A stretch of DNA of 64,000 bases from an uncultured Lachnospiraceae bacterium (GCA_946558465.1 CAMNTM010000002.1:272235-336234); one strand, 5' to 3'; numbered from the stretch's first letter, positions 15,835 through 24,881 are shown. The notes: generated from the letters alone by a model not told the origin. Numbers and translations: made by a program.

Positions 15835-16932
15835 TCACAGAGAGTCACAGCCGAACCGCGCCCCGACGTCCGCGCTGACGACCCAGGGGTAGTGGCCACA
15901 GTACACCGCGCGGCAGCCAGCGCTAACGCCGTTGCCCCAGCGGCCGCCCGCGATAAGGCGAACAAGCCCGTAAGTCCCTTCTGTATAAGCCTGTCCGTTT
16001 CCTGCCCCTAATACGTCCTTCCAACTCCAGGACTGCGTACCGTCATACCTGTAGCTTAATTCGTCCAGCCATTCCCACACATTCCCTACACAGTCTACGC
16101 AACCGATCGCTGACACAGCATTAACGACTTTTCCCGTCGTCGTCCTGGCAGTATTTGACGTAGCAGCCCAGGCGTTTGTATTGTTCCCGTCTGCCCCCTG
16201 GGGGCTTCCATAAGCCGCCTGCTGCCATTCAGAATAAGACAGTAACCGCTTACCCGATTTTAAGCCCAGGTCAATAAAATCATAGCTGTTATGTCCCTCT
16301 GTACCTGTAAGCGGCGTAGTTCCATAAGCAGACTTTACGCCGCCTACGCCGTTGCTGGAAGCTATGTAAATATCTACCCACAATCCGCCCCCAGCGTATA
16401 CCATACCTTCCGGGCTGCATTTTGGACGGTGTTTAGTCGTCCACACTGAACGCGGTACAATGCCGGAAGCTACGTTAGATTCCCAACCGCTGCCCTTTTC
16501 TACTCCGGCTGCATTGATCGGTATAAGCTTACTGCTTACCTGTCTTACCCGTCCGTAATGGAAGCCGCCTATTTTCCGGCTGGTTTCCGCGTCGTAGCCG
16601 TCCGGGTATGTGCTGTTAAGGCTAATCTTGTAAACTTCGTCCAGGTCTTCACTTCCCGGATCACAAATATATACATAATAATCTTTTCCGACTGTAAATA
16701 CGCTTCCCGCGTCCAGGTTGCCCGTACTAAGTATCGTCGCGTCCGTCTTAAAAACGCCTGTACTGCCTATCGTAATCACGCACCCGGCAGTTACCGTAAG
16801 TTCCGTAAGTCCCGTAGCCGTCAAATACTCCGCCGTAGGCGCTACAAGATCGCCAATATTCGCAAGCTTTGCTACTGTCAGCTTCGCGCGGGGGTCTTTG
16901 TTGATAAAATCATTACTTAAAAATCTACTCAT
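15835..16932 (-). CDS. DGR target: phage receptor-binding protein with C-type-lectin (FGE-like) domain
   Basis: 365 residues. The N-terminal part (about 1-120) is tail-fibre-like with a parallel beta pattern. The C-terminal 200 residues show the FGE-sulfatase/C-type lectin fold (GKRLLSYSEWQQAAYGS, CVDCVGNVWEWLDE, LVRLIAGGRWGNG, GARFGC). The last 43 codons are the variable repeat. Variable residues lie where MTD and TvpA-type targets display their ligand-binding surface. The gene comes at the end of the tail module, overlapping the upstream gene by 8 bases, so the product is likely at the tail tip and binds the host. The family assignment is firm, the receptor unknown. Confidence 0.9.
   Translation of the reverse strand: MSRFLSNDFINKDPRAKLTVAKLANIGDLVAPTAEYLTATGLTELTVTAGCVITIGSTGVFKTDATILSTGNLDAGSVFTVGKDYYVYICDPGSEDLDEVYKISLNSTYPDGYDAETSRKIGGFHYGRVRQVSSKLIPINAAGVEKGSGWESNVASGIVPRSVWTTKHRPKCSPEGMVYAGGGLWVDIYIASSNGVGGVKSAYGTTPLTGTEGHNSYDFIDLGLKSGKRLLSYSEWQQAAYGSPQGADGNNTNAWAATSNTARTTTGKVVNAVSAIGCVDCVGNVWEWLDELSYRYDGTQSWSWKDVLGAGNGQAYTEGTYGLVRLIAGGRWGNGVSAGCRAVYCGHYPWVVSADVGARFGCDSL
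15843..15962 (-). repeat. DGR variable repeat (VR), 120 bp
   Basis: C-terminal coding part of the target gene. Relative to the template, 14 sense-strand adenines have changed, giving N to R, G, S, Y, G, H, V, S, D and T to A. The 3' boundary is a GC-rich block (CGGGGCGCGGTTCGGCTGTG) shared with TR, the likely initiation-of-mutagenic-homing site; after it TR and VR diverge. Confidence 0.95.
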
Positions 16933-17389
16933 ACTTCGCTAACACTCCTTTAATGCTGTCTAATTCTTCCTGGGTTATCCCGATTCTTTCTAAAACGCTT
17001 ACCGGGTTTTCTACCCCTACTTTTTCTGCTGCTTCTTTCAGATCGGCGTTTACTCCTATAACCGTCTTCTTGTCTTCCCGCTGCTCTGTTTCCGTTTCTC
17101 CTTCTCCGGCTGCTGCCGCTTCTTCTGTAATGTGTTCTACGCTCTTGATCGTATATACCTTCCCTTCGCACAACACTTTAGCGCCCTTTTGTGCTTCCGC
17201 CAGGTAATTAGTCGTCACGTACCTTTTATCTTCTGAAATATCAATTACGGGGGAAAAGATGTACTTTTCTTCCTCTATCCCCTGTATTGCTTCCCTTAAC
17301 TCCCCTGCTGCCAGTTTCCCAGCCTGTACCATTCCTAACAGGTTGTAAATGTCCTTTCCCGTCCCGATCACTTTAGGCATATTCCGCAT
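16925..17389 (-). CDS. Phage tail-module protein, unknown
   Basis: 154 residues: a central acidic linker (EEAAAAGEGETETEQREDKK), an N-terminal globular part with a possible SH3-like strand pattern (GAKVLCEGKVYTIKSVEHI) and a C-terminal helical pair (ENPVSVLERIGITQEELDSI). It overlaps the DGR target gene by 8 bases and follows the baseplate gene, so it is probably a chaperone or connector for the receptor-binding protein. AAGGAAGGG precedes the ATG. Confidence 0.6.
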   Translation of the reverse strand: MRNMPKVIGTGKDIYNLLGMVQAGKLAAGELREAIQGIEEEKYIFSPVIDISEDKRYVTTNYLAEAQKGAKVLCEGKVYTIKSVEHITEEAAAAGEGETETEQREDKKTVIGVNADLKEAAEKVGVENPVSVLERIGITQEELDSIKGVLAKYE

Positions 17390-17405
17390 ATTTAGCCCTT
17401 CCTTT

Positions 17406-18107
17406 CTACTCTTTCATTTCGCTTAAGTATCCGCTTCCTAAGTATGATTTATCTAACCAGGCTTCTTCCGCGAAGTCGTTAAGCTTATCAATATTGTTAT
17501 AAATGTCTTCTATCAGTTCCTTGTAGTTTTCCGCCTGTTGTGCTGCCTGTGTAGCCACCTTTACGGCTTCCTGGCTGGCTGCTGCCGCTGCCGTTGCTTC
17601 TTCCTTTACCTGGTTCGCTATGCCTATGGTATCGTTTGCCGTCCTCATAGCTGTAGCAGCTAAAACCGTCGCTTCTTCTATTGTGTCTTTCGATTTCTCC
17701 ACTTCCTGCAAAGCGTTGATAATCGCTTTATATTCTATTGTGCTTTCTATTTTGTCGCCCACTATGACCGCTGTATCTACTTTAATGTTAAACGTCCAGG
17801 AAGCTATATAGCTGTCCTTTTCATATACACTAATAGCACATTCCGCATACCCTGGGGCGGCTGTCATTTGTTCCGTAATCTCTGCCGTAATAAGGTTTTC
17901 AACATATGTACAGTCGTTTAAAATTTCTTCCCCGTCCGACTTCCTACACTCTATTCTTACTATTGCCCCTTCCGGCATTTCGTAAGGTTCGCCGTCATTC
18001 AGAAGCACTATTAACAGGTTGCGCGTTTCGCTGTCGAATTGTTTAACCCTTATAGTCTTTTCTACGCTATGACGGGCGAAGTCAAATATAAGCCTACCTA
18101 CTACCAC
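17406..18107 (-). CDS. Phage baseplate upper protein (BppU family)
   Basis: 233 residues. The N-terminal beta domain (RHSVEKTIRVKQFDSETRNL, EGAIVRIECRKSDGEEIL, AECAISVYEKD) matches BppU N-terminal domains that link the baseplate to receptor-binding proteins. The second half is an alanine-rich coiled coil (EATAAAAASQEAVKVATQAA) with a C-terminal EEAWLDKSYL tail. The same tail (NEAWLDLSYI) ends the 704-residue neighbour, implying a shared docking peptide. Confidence 0.75.
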   Translation of the reverse strand: MVVGRLIFDFARHSVEKTIRVKQFDSETRNLLIVLLNDGEPYEMPEGAIVRIECRKSDGEEILNDCTYVENLITAEITEQMTAAPGYAECAISVYEKDSYIASWTFNIKVDTAVIVGDKIESTIEYKAIINALQEVEKSKDTIEEATVLAATAMRTANDTIGIANQVKEEATAAAAASQEAVKVATQAAQQAENYKELIEDIYNNIDKLNDFAEEAWLDKSYLGSGYLSEMKE

Positions 18108-18119
18108 TTTGCACCGTCC

Positions 18120-20234
18120 TTACTCGCATAAATAGCAATTATTTATATATGACAAGTCTAACCAGGCTTCGTTACTCTGCCCCACCTGTACGCTTGCGTC
18201 TTCGTATAGTTCTTTTGTCATTTCATAATAGTGTTTCGCGCCTGTTTCCCCTTCTGCCGCCGTCTTTGCTGCCGTTGCTGCTGCCGTTGCCTGGGTCGTT
18301 GCTGTCCCGGCTGCTTCCCTGGCTTTCCCTGCCGCTTCCTGGGCGGCTGTTTTATCTCCCGCCGCTGCCTGGGCTGCTTCCTGGGCTTTCGTCTTTGCTG
18401 CTTCTGTGCTTTCCTGGGCTGTGACTGCTGCCGTCTTCGCCTTTTCTGCTTCCCCTTGCGCTGTTTCTGCTGCACCCTGGGCGGCGACTGCTGCCGTTTG
18501 CGCCTTCTCTGCTGCTTCTTTTGCTGTAGTCGCTATTCCGGCTTGTTCTGTCGCTGTCCCGGCTGCCGCTTCCGCTGCTGCCTTTGCTGTCTCTGCTACG
18601 CCCTGGGCGCTTTCTGCCCTTTCCTGGGCGGCGACTGCTGCCGTCTTCGCCTTTTCTGCTTCCCCTTGCGCTGTTTCTGCTGCACCCTGGGCGGCGACTG
18701 CTGCCGTTTGCGCCTTCTCTGCTGCTTCTTTTGCTATTACTGCCGCCTTCGCCTGGCTAACTGCTGCCGCTTCATGCTGCCCGGCTGCCGTTGCCTGGGT
18801 CGTTGCCACTTCACTAGCCGCTAAAGCTTCTTTCGCCTTTGCCGCTGCCTGGGCTGCATACTCCCCGGCTGCCTTCTTTTCTTCTGCCGCCGCTTCCGCC
18901 GCTTTCCCGGATAACTCCGCCTTGCTGGTTGCTTCCTTTGCCTGGGCTGCTGCTAATGCTACCTGGTTTGCCGCTTCTTCTGCTGATCTTCCAGCTTCCG
19001 CCGCCCGGCTGGTTGCTGTCCCGGCTGCTGCCTGGGCTGCCCTTGCCGCTTCCTGGGCTGCTACCGCCCCTTCCGTCGCTTCCTTTGCGGCTCCCTGGGC
19101 TATCTCTTTCGCCGCTAAAGCCTGGCTATTTGCCCCTTCTATGGAAGCCGTCGCCTGTTGTATGCTGCTGCTTGTCTTGTCAAAGTAAGTTTGTAAGAAG
19201 TTCCCTAATTCTACTTCTTCGTTTTCTTTCGTTAAACAGTTCCACTTAAGGCGGATACAACGCGCCTTTGCTTCTACCTTTATTTTTCTGTGCTTACAAG
19301 TGATCGTATCCCCTATCCGCACATTTTCTAACTGCTTATAGTCCCTATATTCTACCGTTTCAGCAAGTTCTACCATGTTTACGGTATAATTTACTGTCGG
19401 TTCGTCGATTCCCTTTTTAAATTCGTCATTACACGCTTTTACAAGTGCCTTCCTTAATTCCGTAAGGTTTGCATATCCTTTTTCGTCCTGGCTGCAATCC
19501 TCTTGTAACTTGATTTCTGAAAACTCTATAACGCCCGCTTTAATCTCCGCATAGTCCCCGATCTTTGGACTGTCTACCCAGGGCTTGCTACCTTCCAGCG
19601 TATACCCGTTATATGCTACTGGGATAATTCGCGTTATCGTTTCTTCTGTGCTTATGTTTTCTTCAATCCCTGTAAGGTTGTGTCCGAACTCTGCCCTTAC
19701 GCCTTTATCCTCTCCTAACTGCCGCATAACGTATATATCGTAGTTGTCGTACAGCATTTCCCCGCCCCAGCGGTTAATAAAGCTGTTTTCGTCGTCCCCG
19801 GCGATCGCTGCTACTATATTCTTACGCACATAATAAGCAGTATTTACCGTCGTTATATCGCTATGCCCTTTAAACTTCGTCCCGCTGAATATAATGTTTA
19901 AGGCTTCCTGCCCGGTCTTAAGCGTTGGTCGTGTATCTATAAGTACATTTGTCAGATTGTCATAGTAAATATGTCTTGCGTATACGGTTACTTCGTCGTC
20001 GCCCTTCACCCTGTTATATATTCTGAATAACTGTTTGTCGCTGTAGGGTGTCGGCGCGGCTATTACATTGTCATTTACCAGGTATTCCCAGCGCCCCAGG
20101 TCGTCGTATTCGTGGCTTAGTTCTACCTGGCTTATGCCGTCTAACCCCATTTCAAAGATACAGCTTAAGGGCGTAAGCGTTATATCTCCGTTTCTTTGGT
20201 AGTTTCGGTTAGTATTCTTATATACCTCTATCAT
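18120..20234 (-). CDS. Phage tail endopeptidase-like/tail fibre protein with Ala-rich coiled coil
   Basis: 704 residues. The first 340 match the prophage tail (Gp37/endopeptidase tail) family (SCIFEMGLDGISQVELSHEY, VTVYARHIYYDNL, EYRDYKQLENVRIGDTITC). From about 370 to 680 comes an extended alanine-rich helical rod with heptad-like repeats (EKAQTAAVAAQGAAETAQGE), then a C-terminal NEAWLDLSYI tail shared with BppU. It likely makes the central tail-tip spike and a shaft. The rod contains an exact 103-bp internal duplication. Confidence 0.75.
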   Translation of the reverse strand: MIEVYKNTNRNYQRNGDITLTPLSCIFEMGLDGISQVELSHEYDDLGRWEYLVNDNVIAAPTPYSDKQLFRIYNRVKGDDEVTVYARHIYYDNLTNVLIDTRPTLKTGQEALNIIFSGTKFKGHSDITTVNTAYYVRKNIVAAIAGDDENSFINRWGGEMLYDNYDIYVMRQLGEDKGVRAEFGHNLTGIEENISTEETITRIIPVAYNGYTLEGSKPWVDSPKIGDYAEIKAGVIEFSEIKLQEDCSQDEKGYANLTELRKALVKACNDEFKKGIDEPTVNYTVNMVELAETVEYRDYKQLENVRIGDTITCKHRKIKVEAKARCIRLKWNCLTKENEEVELGNFLQTYFDKTSSSIQQATASIEGANSQALAAKEIAQGAAKEATEGAVAAQEAARAAQAAAGTATSRAAEAGRSAEEAANQVALAAAQAKEATSKAELSGKAAEAAAEEKKAAGEYAAQAAAKAKEALAASEVATTQATAAGQHEAAAVSQAKAAVIAKEAAEKAQTAAVAAQGAAETAQGEAEKAKTAAVAAQERAESAQGVAETAKAAAEAAAGTATEQAGIATTAKEAAEKAQTAAVAAQGAAETAQGEAEKAKTAAVTAQESTEAAKTKAQEAAQAAAGDKTAAQEAAGKAREAAGTATTQATAAATAAKTAAEGETGAKHYYEMTKELYEDASVQVGQSNEAWLDLSYINNCYLCE
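18423..18525 (-). repeat. 103-bp exact repeat, copy 1, in coiled-coil region
   Basis: Identical to 18633-18735, 210 bp away. Encodes the same alanine-rich heptads. Suggests rod length changes by recombination between copies. Confidence 0.85.
18633..18735 (-). repeat. 103-bp exact repeat, copy 2
   Basis: Second copy of the exact repeat in the tail-protein gene; offset 210 bp equals 70 codons, so loss or gain of a unit would keep the frame. Confidence 0.85.
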
Positions 20235-20941
20235 AATTCCCGCCAGTTAGGGACTAAAACAACCCTAAAGCCCTCTGTAAAATTAAATGTATTTTCGCCT
20301 TCTTCCAGGTAAAGCCCTTCGTATTTCCCGGAAAGAGAAGCGTTGCTTATTTCATTTGCCGCGTTATAGCATATTTCTAATTTTGTATCTATGTTTAGCT
20401 GCCCGTTTACTTCCGCCGTTACCCGGTTTCCGTTTACCTCTAACACAATTTCCCCGTTTCCGTATATCTTATATAGGGGCTGCGTCCTCATATACGGGTT
20501 ATATAAATACCCTGCTATCTCCTTTTCTTCCTGCCCGTCTATCCGATACATATAAGCATCACAAGTGAATGTTATTTCAAATTTCCCTACGCGCCTTGCT
20601 TTCCTTTCGCTGTCGCTCATTACTGCCTGTTTCACTTTATAGAAATACTCCGGGTCGTCGCTTAGTATCAGTCTTTCATCTTTCCCGCTGTAAAGCCACT
20701 TTTTAACCTTCCTTAAGTCCTGCGCCCATATATCCGGGGTTTTTGACACAAAGTTAAAGCCTATTGTTATTTCTATATCCTTATACGTCCCTTTGTCCCT
20801 GTGTAATTCTCCGTCCCGTCCTTCTACCTTTATTGTCTCATGCTCTCGCTCTGGTATCGGGATAGTAGGGCGGCTTGTCACGCTCAACCCTACATCTTTA
20901 CAGGATTCACCATTATAAAAAATGTGAAATGTTGCCCGCAT
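20231..20941 (-). CDS. Distal tail protein (Dit)
   Basis: 236 residues with the Dit pattern: YNGESCKDVGLSVTSRP at the N terminus, VEGRDGELHRDKGTYKDIEI in the ring-forming domain, and a C-terminal galectin-like part. Hexameric Dit forms the hub between tail tube and baseplate in siphoviruses. It overlaps the tail-fibre gene by 4 bases and abuts the tape measure gene. Confidence 0.85.
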   Translation of the reverse strand: MRATFHIFYNGESCKDVGLSVTSRPTIPIPEREHETIKVEGRDGELHRDKGTYKDIEITIGFNFVSKTPDIWAQDLRKVKKWLYSGKDERLILSDDPEYFYKVKQAVMSDSERKARRVGKFEITFTCDAYMYRIDGQEEKEIAGYLYNPYMRTQPLYKIYGNGEIVLEVNGNRVTAEVNGQLNIDTKLEICYNAANEISNASLSGKYEGLYLEEGENTFNFTEGFRVVLVPNWREL

Positions 20942-23900
20942 TACGCCGCCCCTTTCGTCTTATCCTTGTCGTTTTGGTCTTTCGTGATACCCTTAACAAC
21001 TTCCTTCTTTACTTCTTTTGCTATTACTTTTTTATCTAATGTAGTTGTATTCGTCGTATTGACAATTACGGTTATCTCATTGTTTGCTGTTACTTTCTTT
21101 GTATCTAAGTTTTTATCTATTGCTATTACTTTTGCTGTGTTCTTAACTGCTGCCACCGGGTTAACCTCTGCGGCTACCTTCGCCGTCATTCCCTGTAAGC
21201 CTTTTTGTAAATCGTCCTGTAGCGTCGGTAATTCTTCGTCAATTCCTACGCCTATTCCCTGCGGTATCATCTTACCTACTAAGTCGCGGAAAAGTCGGGA
21301 AGGCGACTTAATACCTAAAGCGTCCTTTGCACCCTGTAATAAACTGCTTGCCAGGCTGCTAACTTTGCCTTTTAACCAACTCCAACCGCTGCTTATTCCG
21401 TTCCATATGCCGGAAACTATATTGCTTCCGATCTCCGCCATTTTCCCCGGTAAGCTGCTTACGCCATTTACTACAGCGTCAAATAGCCCTTTAGCCGCCG
21501 CCGCGCCTTTGGCTGCTAACTGTATGCCCCAATTTGCAACCTGTTGTAATGCGCCTACTATCGCGTTCCATACCTTCCCCGGCATTTGTGACAGTGTACT
21601 AAATACCTGGCTTATAAGGCTTGTCGCTGCCGATACTGCGCGGCTTCTCATTTGTTCGCCCCAGGTTGCTATTTTCTGTACCGCGCCTACTATCGCGTTC
21701 CAAATTTTGCCCGGTAACTGCTGCATGAAGCTAATAACATTCGTTATAAGCTGGGTTACTTTCGTTACTGCCTGGGTCTTCATGTTTTCGCCCCAGGTTG
21801 CTATTTTCTGTACCGCGCCTACTATCGCGTTCCAAATTTTGCCCGGTAACTGCTGCATGAAGGTTATAATACTTTTTACAAATTTCGGTATTTCCGTAGT
21901 CGCCCATGTGTATAGGTCTATTCCAAATTTCAGAATATGCCCCAGGCAAAAACCGATCACGTAGGCTATTTTGTTCGGCAATTCAGAAAAGAAGGTTACT
22001 ACATTCGTTACAAGCTGGGTTATCCCTTCTTCTGCCGCCGTCTTAAGCCCTAACGCCCATTCGCGGATAGCGTCAACTGTGCTTACAATCGCGTTCCAAA
22101 TTTCACTCGGAAGATTTTTTAAGAAAGTAACAACGCCAGCAAATGCAGCTTTTACCTTTTCTGTAATATTGTTTATAATTTCTCTAAACCATTCGCAATT
22201 ATCGTATATAAGCTTAAAAGCCCCTGCGAATGGATTCACAAGAAACAGTAATAAGCCCTGCCAGTTATCTTTAACAAAATTAACTACCTTCTGAAAAAGT
22301 TTTACTACTGCGTCGATTGCATTTTTAACAGTGCTTTTTACCTTTTCCCAGGCTGCCGCAACTACCGCCCTTGCGTCTTCATTCGTTGCTACAAATCCGA
22401 CAATAGCCGCAACTACCGCCGCGATCACTTCTACCAACAAAATCATAGGATTTGCAGCCATTGTAATATTCATTAACTTCTGGACTACTTCGGCTGCTGC
22501 CGTTGCTATCTTGAAGCCTTGCATAGCTGTAGTTACTGCGTTTATCAATGTCGCTACTTTAAACGCCACAAAACCCGCGCCAATTCCGGCTAAAATGCTT
22601 ACGACTGCTTCCCCGTTATCTGCAATCCAGCCCAGTCCTTCAAGAATTGCCGGAAGTACAGCGGCTACTATTTCGCTTGCCTTCTCTACCATGTTTCCGA
22701 AGCCTGTAGCGATCTTTTCCAGCGCCCCGCTTAAGCTTCCGTCCGTTAAATCGTTCTGTAAATTCCCTATGACTGTTATAATATTGTCTACGGCGTTTGT
22801 AATCGGCGTTTTGAACTTCTCATAGGCTGCAATTCCCAGCCCTTCCAACCCGCTTTTTAAGATCGTTACTTTTCCCTGTAGGTTGTCGTTCATTGTAGCC
22901 GCCATATCCGCCGCCGCGCCGTCACAGTCTGAAATATAGCCGCTTAATTCGTCGAAGCGCTCCCCGCTGTTTGCCAGCAGCGCGTTAACGCTCTTAAGGT
23001 CTGTCTTATTGAAAATGTTATTAAGTACTTCGGTCTGTTCTCCCTGGGTCATTGTCCCCAGGATTGCGTTAAGGTCGTTAAAAGTATCATTCAGCGGGCG
23101 CATATTCCCGTTAGCGTCAAATACTTCTAACCCTAATTCCTTCATTTTCTCCCTGGCGCTGTCTGTCGGCGCTGTAAGGCTTAAAATAATGTTTCTTAAA
23201 GCCGTCCCGCCCTCTGCGCCTTTTACACCGTTATCGGCAAATATACCTAAAACGGTGTTCATTTCATCAACGCCGCCCGCCAGGTTCTTAGCCGTTCCGC
23301 CTACCGTTAGAATAGCTTCCCCTAGCTGCTGTACGCTGGTATTACTCTTTTGTGAAGTCTTCGCCATTTTGTCAACGAAGCTTTCCGTAGTCCCGGCTGT
23401 ATCGCCTAAAGCGCTCATGCTGTCCGTTACCATGTCGGAAGCCGTCGCTAAGTCCATTCCCCCGGCTGCTGCCAGGTTTAAGACTGTCGGTAACGTCTCT
23501 ATAGACTTGTCCGCATCATATCCGGCTAAAGCCATATAGTTAAGCGCTTCCGCCGCCTGTGTTGCGGAAAACTGCGTAGTAGCCCCGGCTTCCTTCGCTG
23601 CTGCTTCCAGCTTGCTAAATTCTTCGCTACCTGCGGCTATTTCCTCTGTGGTAATACCCATAGTAGCCGCTACCTGGCTCATGCCGCTTTCAAAGTCCGC
23701 GCCTACCCCGATCGCCGCCGTTGCTAATTCCTTTATGCCCTTCGCAAGCGCCTTAACCCCGTTTATGATCGCACTTGATATTAAGTTAGCTTTTATAATG
23801 TCGCCCAGGCTTACCGTTTTCTTCCCGGTTTCGTCCATGCTGTCCCCAGCGTTCTCTACTTCGTCCCCGAACTCTCCGAACTCGCCCCCGGCGCTCTCTA

Positions 23901-24417
23901 ATTTGTCTTCGGTTTCTTTTAGTTCTGCTTGTTCTTCTGCTAATGCTACCCGCGATTCATTCAGCTTAATTGTATTCTTCGCTATCGCGTCTTCCTGTTT
24001 CTTTACCGCGTTTTCTGCCTTAGCGTGTGCTTCCTTAGTTTCGTCTAGCTGTGCCTTTAATTTCTTACTTTCTTCGCTGTCTTCGCCAGTCGCCTTAACG
24101 CTTTCGTCGTAAGCTTTGGTAAGTTCCGCTACTTTTTCCTTAAGCTTCTGCTCTGCTGCCTGTAATTCTGTAAGCTTCTGCTTTTGTGCTGCTAAGTTCG
24201 TCTGCTGAAGCTTAATAGCGTCCGTCTGTAGCTTAATCTTAGCCGTTAACTCCGTCTTCTTCGCCTTAAGTAAATCGGTCTGACTGCCTAACGCCTTCGC
24301 CTGTGCCGCTTCTACCTTGTATTCGCTGGTTACAAGCTTCATTTGCGTAAGCATTGACCGCATTTGACTGGTAAACTCGCTTGTATTCGCCCCTACCCTA
24401 AGACTAGCACCAGCCAT
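20941..24417 (-). CDS. Tail tape measure protein
   Basis: 1158 residues. N-terminal 190 residues are coiled coil (TSEYKVEAAQAKALG, LQQTNLAAQKQKLTELQAAE). The TP901-type conserved core follows (GVGADFESGMSQVAATMGIT, EAGATTQFSATQAAEALNYM). Hydrophobic segments occur near 640-700. A repeated 44-residue unit (KIWNAIVGAVQKIATWGE) lies near 880-980. It sets tail length and may help DNA entry. As the longest gene of the module it fits directly downstream of the tail chaperones. Confidence 0.92.
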   Translation of the reverse strand: MAGASLRVGANTSEFTSQMRSMLTQMKLVTSEYKVEAAQAKALGSQTDLLKAKKTELTAKIKLQTDAIKLQQTNLAAQKQKLTELQAAEQKLKEKVAELTKAYDESVKATGEDSEESKKLKAQLDETKEAHAKAENAVKKQEDAIAKNTIKLNESRVALAEEQAELKETEDKLESAGGEFGEFGDEVENAGDSMDETGKKTVSLGDIIKANLISSAIINGVKALAKGIKELATAAIGVGADFESGMSQVAATMGITTEEIAAGSEEFSKLEAAAKEAGATTQFSATQAAEALNYMALAGYDADKSIETLPTVLNLAAAGGMDLATASDMVTDSMSALGDTAGTTESFVDKMAKTSQKSNTSVQQLGEAILTVGGTAKNLAGGVDEMNTVLGIFADNGVKGAEGGTALRNIILSLTAPTDSAREKMKELGLEVFDANGNMRPLNDTFNDLNAILGTMTQGEQTEVLNNIFNKTDLKSVNALLANSGERFDELSGYISDCDGAAADMAATMNDNLQGKVTILKSGLEGLGIAAYEKFKTPITNAVDNIITVIGNLQNDLTDGSLSGALEKIATGFGNMVEKASEIVAAVLPAILEGLGWIADNGEAVVSILAGIGAGFVAFKVATLINAVTTAMQGFKIATAAAEVVQKLMNITMAANPMILLVEVIAAVVAAIVGFVATNEDARAVVAAAWEKVKSTVKNAIDAVVKLFQKVVNFVKDNWQGLLLFLVNPFAGAFKLIYDNCEWFREIINNITEKVKAAFAGVVTFLKNLPSEIWNAIVSTVDAIREWALGLKTAAEEGITQLVTNVVTFFSELPNKIAYVIGFCLGHILKFGIDLYTWATTEIPKFVKSIITFMQQLPGKIWNAIVGAVQKIATWGENMKTQAVTKVTQLITNVISFMQQLPGKIWNAIVGAVQKIATWGEQMRSRAVSAATSLISQVFSTLSQMPGKVWNAIVGALQQVANWGIQLAAKGAAAAKGLFDAVVNGVSSLPGKMAEIGSNIVSGIWNGISSGWSWLKGKVSSLASSLLQGAKDALGIKSPSRLFRDLVGKMIPQGIGVGIDEELPTLQDDLQKGLQGMTAKVAAEVNPVAAVKNTAKVIAIDKNLDTKKVTANNEITVIVNTTNTTTLDKKVIAKEVKKEVVKGITKDQNDKDKTKGAA
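21655..21730 (-). repeat. 76-bp exact repeat in tape measure gene, copy 1
   Basis: Identical to 21787-21862 at a 132-bp (44-codon) offset. A third, more diverged unit lies nearby (about 21540-21600). Confidence 0.85.
21787..21862 (-). repeat. 76-bp exact repeat in tape measure gene, copy 2
   Basis: In-frame duplicate of 21655-21730; change of copy number would alter tail length by 44-residue steps. Confidence 0.85.
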
Positions 24418-24425
24418 TTATTAAG

Positions 24426-24881
24426 TTACTCCTTCGTTTGTGTTTCCCTGTCATACTCGACTTGAAATACAACGTAGTCTAAAAGATCGCTTAAATCAGA
24501 TTCCAGGCAATCCCTATAGCTGTTTCGCATATTCTTAATACATATCTGTAAAATATTATCCAGGGCTTTTCCGTAGGACTTCCAGGCTTCTTCCTGGGTT
24601 TCTTCGTCCGTATACCCGTTTTCCCTGTCATATTCATCAAACGCGCTGCCTTCGTATGTTTCCCCCTGCCCGCCGCTTAAAAGTTCGCTTATATCTCTGA
24701 TCTTCCCATTTACAGAAGCGTCTACTATTTCAGTGATCGCTTTAAATGTATTAACAATTTCTGCTACGTCCAACTGTTCTATTTCTTCTTCCTCTATCCT
24801 GTCGTTAAAGACTGCCCTAATAACGGCAGAATACAGGTATAATAAGTCGTTTTCGTCTTCGGTTTTACTCACCAACCCCAT
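24426..24881 (-). CDS. Tail assembly chaperone T part (made by -1 frameshift)
   Basis: 151 residues from the ATG at 24881, but that ATG lacks a ribosome site. The same frame is open upstream without a stop back to the A9 run of the preceding gene (24984-24992), adding about 37 residues (IECGGGLKRFYKITTY...). So the natural product is probably a fusion with the 206-residue G part. Acidic helical protein, located just before the tape measure as G/GT chaperones are. Confidence 0.7.
   Translation of the reverse strand: MGLVSKTEDENDLLYLYSAVIRAVFNDRIEEEEIEQLDVAEIVNTFKAITEIVDASVNGKIRDISELLSGGQGETYEGSAFDEYDRENGYTDEETQEEAWKSYGKALDNILQICIKNMRNSYRDCLESDLSDLLDYVVFQVEYDRETQTKE

Noticed and set aside
18423..18735. 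CRISPR array or second DGR repeat pair
   Set aside because: The two copies are identical, lie inside one coding sequence, and have no spacer periodicity and no adenine-specific changes.
18149..19249. Long + strand open frames rich in Ala, Cys, Leu or Pro opposite the tail fibre gene
   Set aside because: They are mirror images of the alanine-rich coiled-coil repeat (GCT/GCC codons read backwards), have no ribosome sites and no recognisable fold.
20840..24112. Several + strand frames of 90-374 codons opposite the tape measure gene
   Set aside because: Low-complexity shadows of a clear 1158-residue gene; no initiation signals and no domain.
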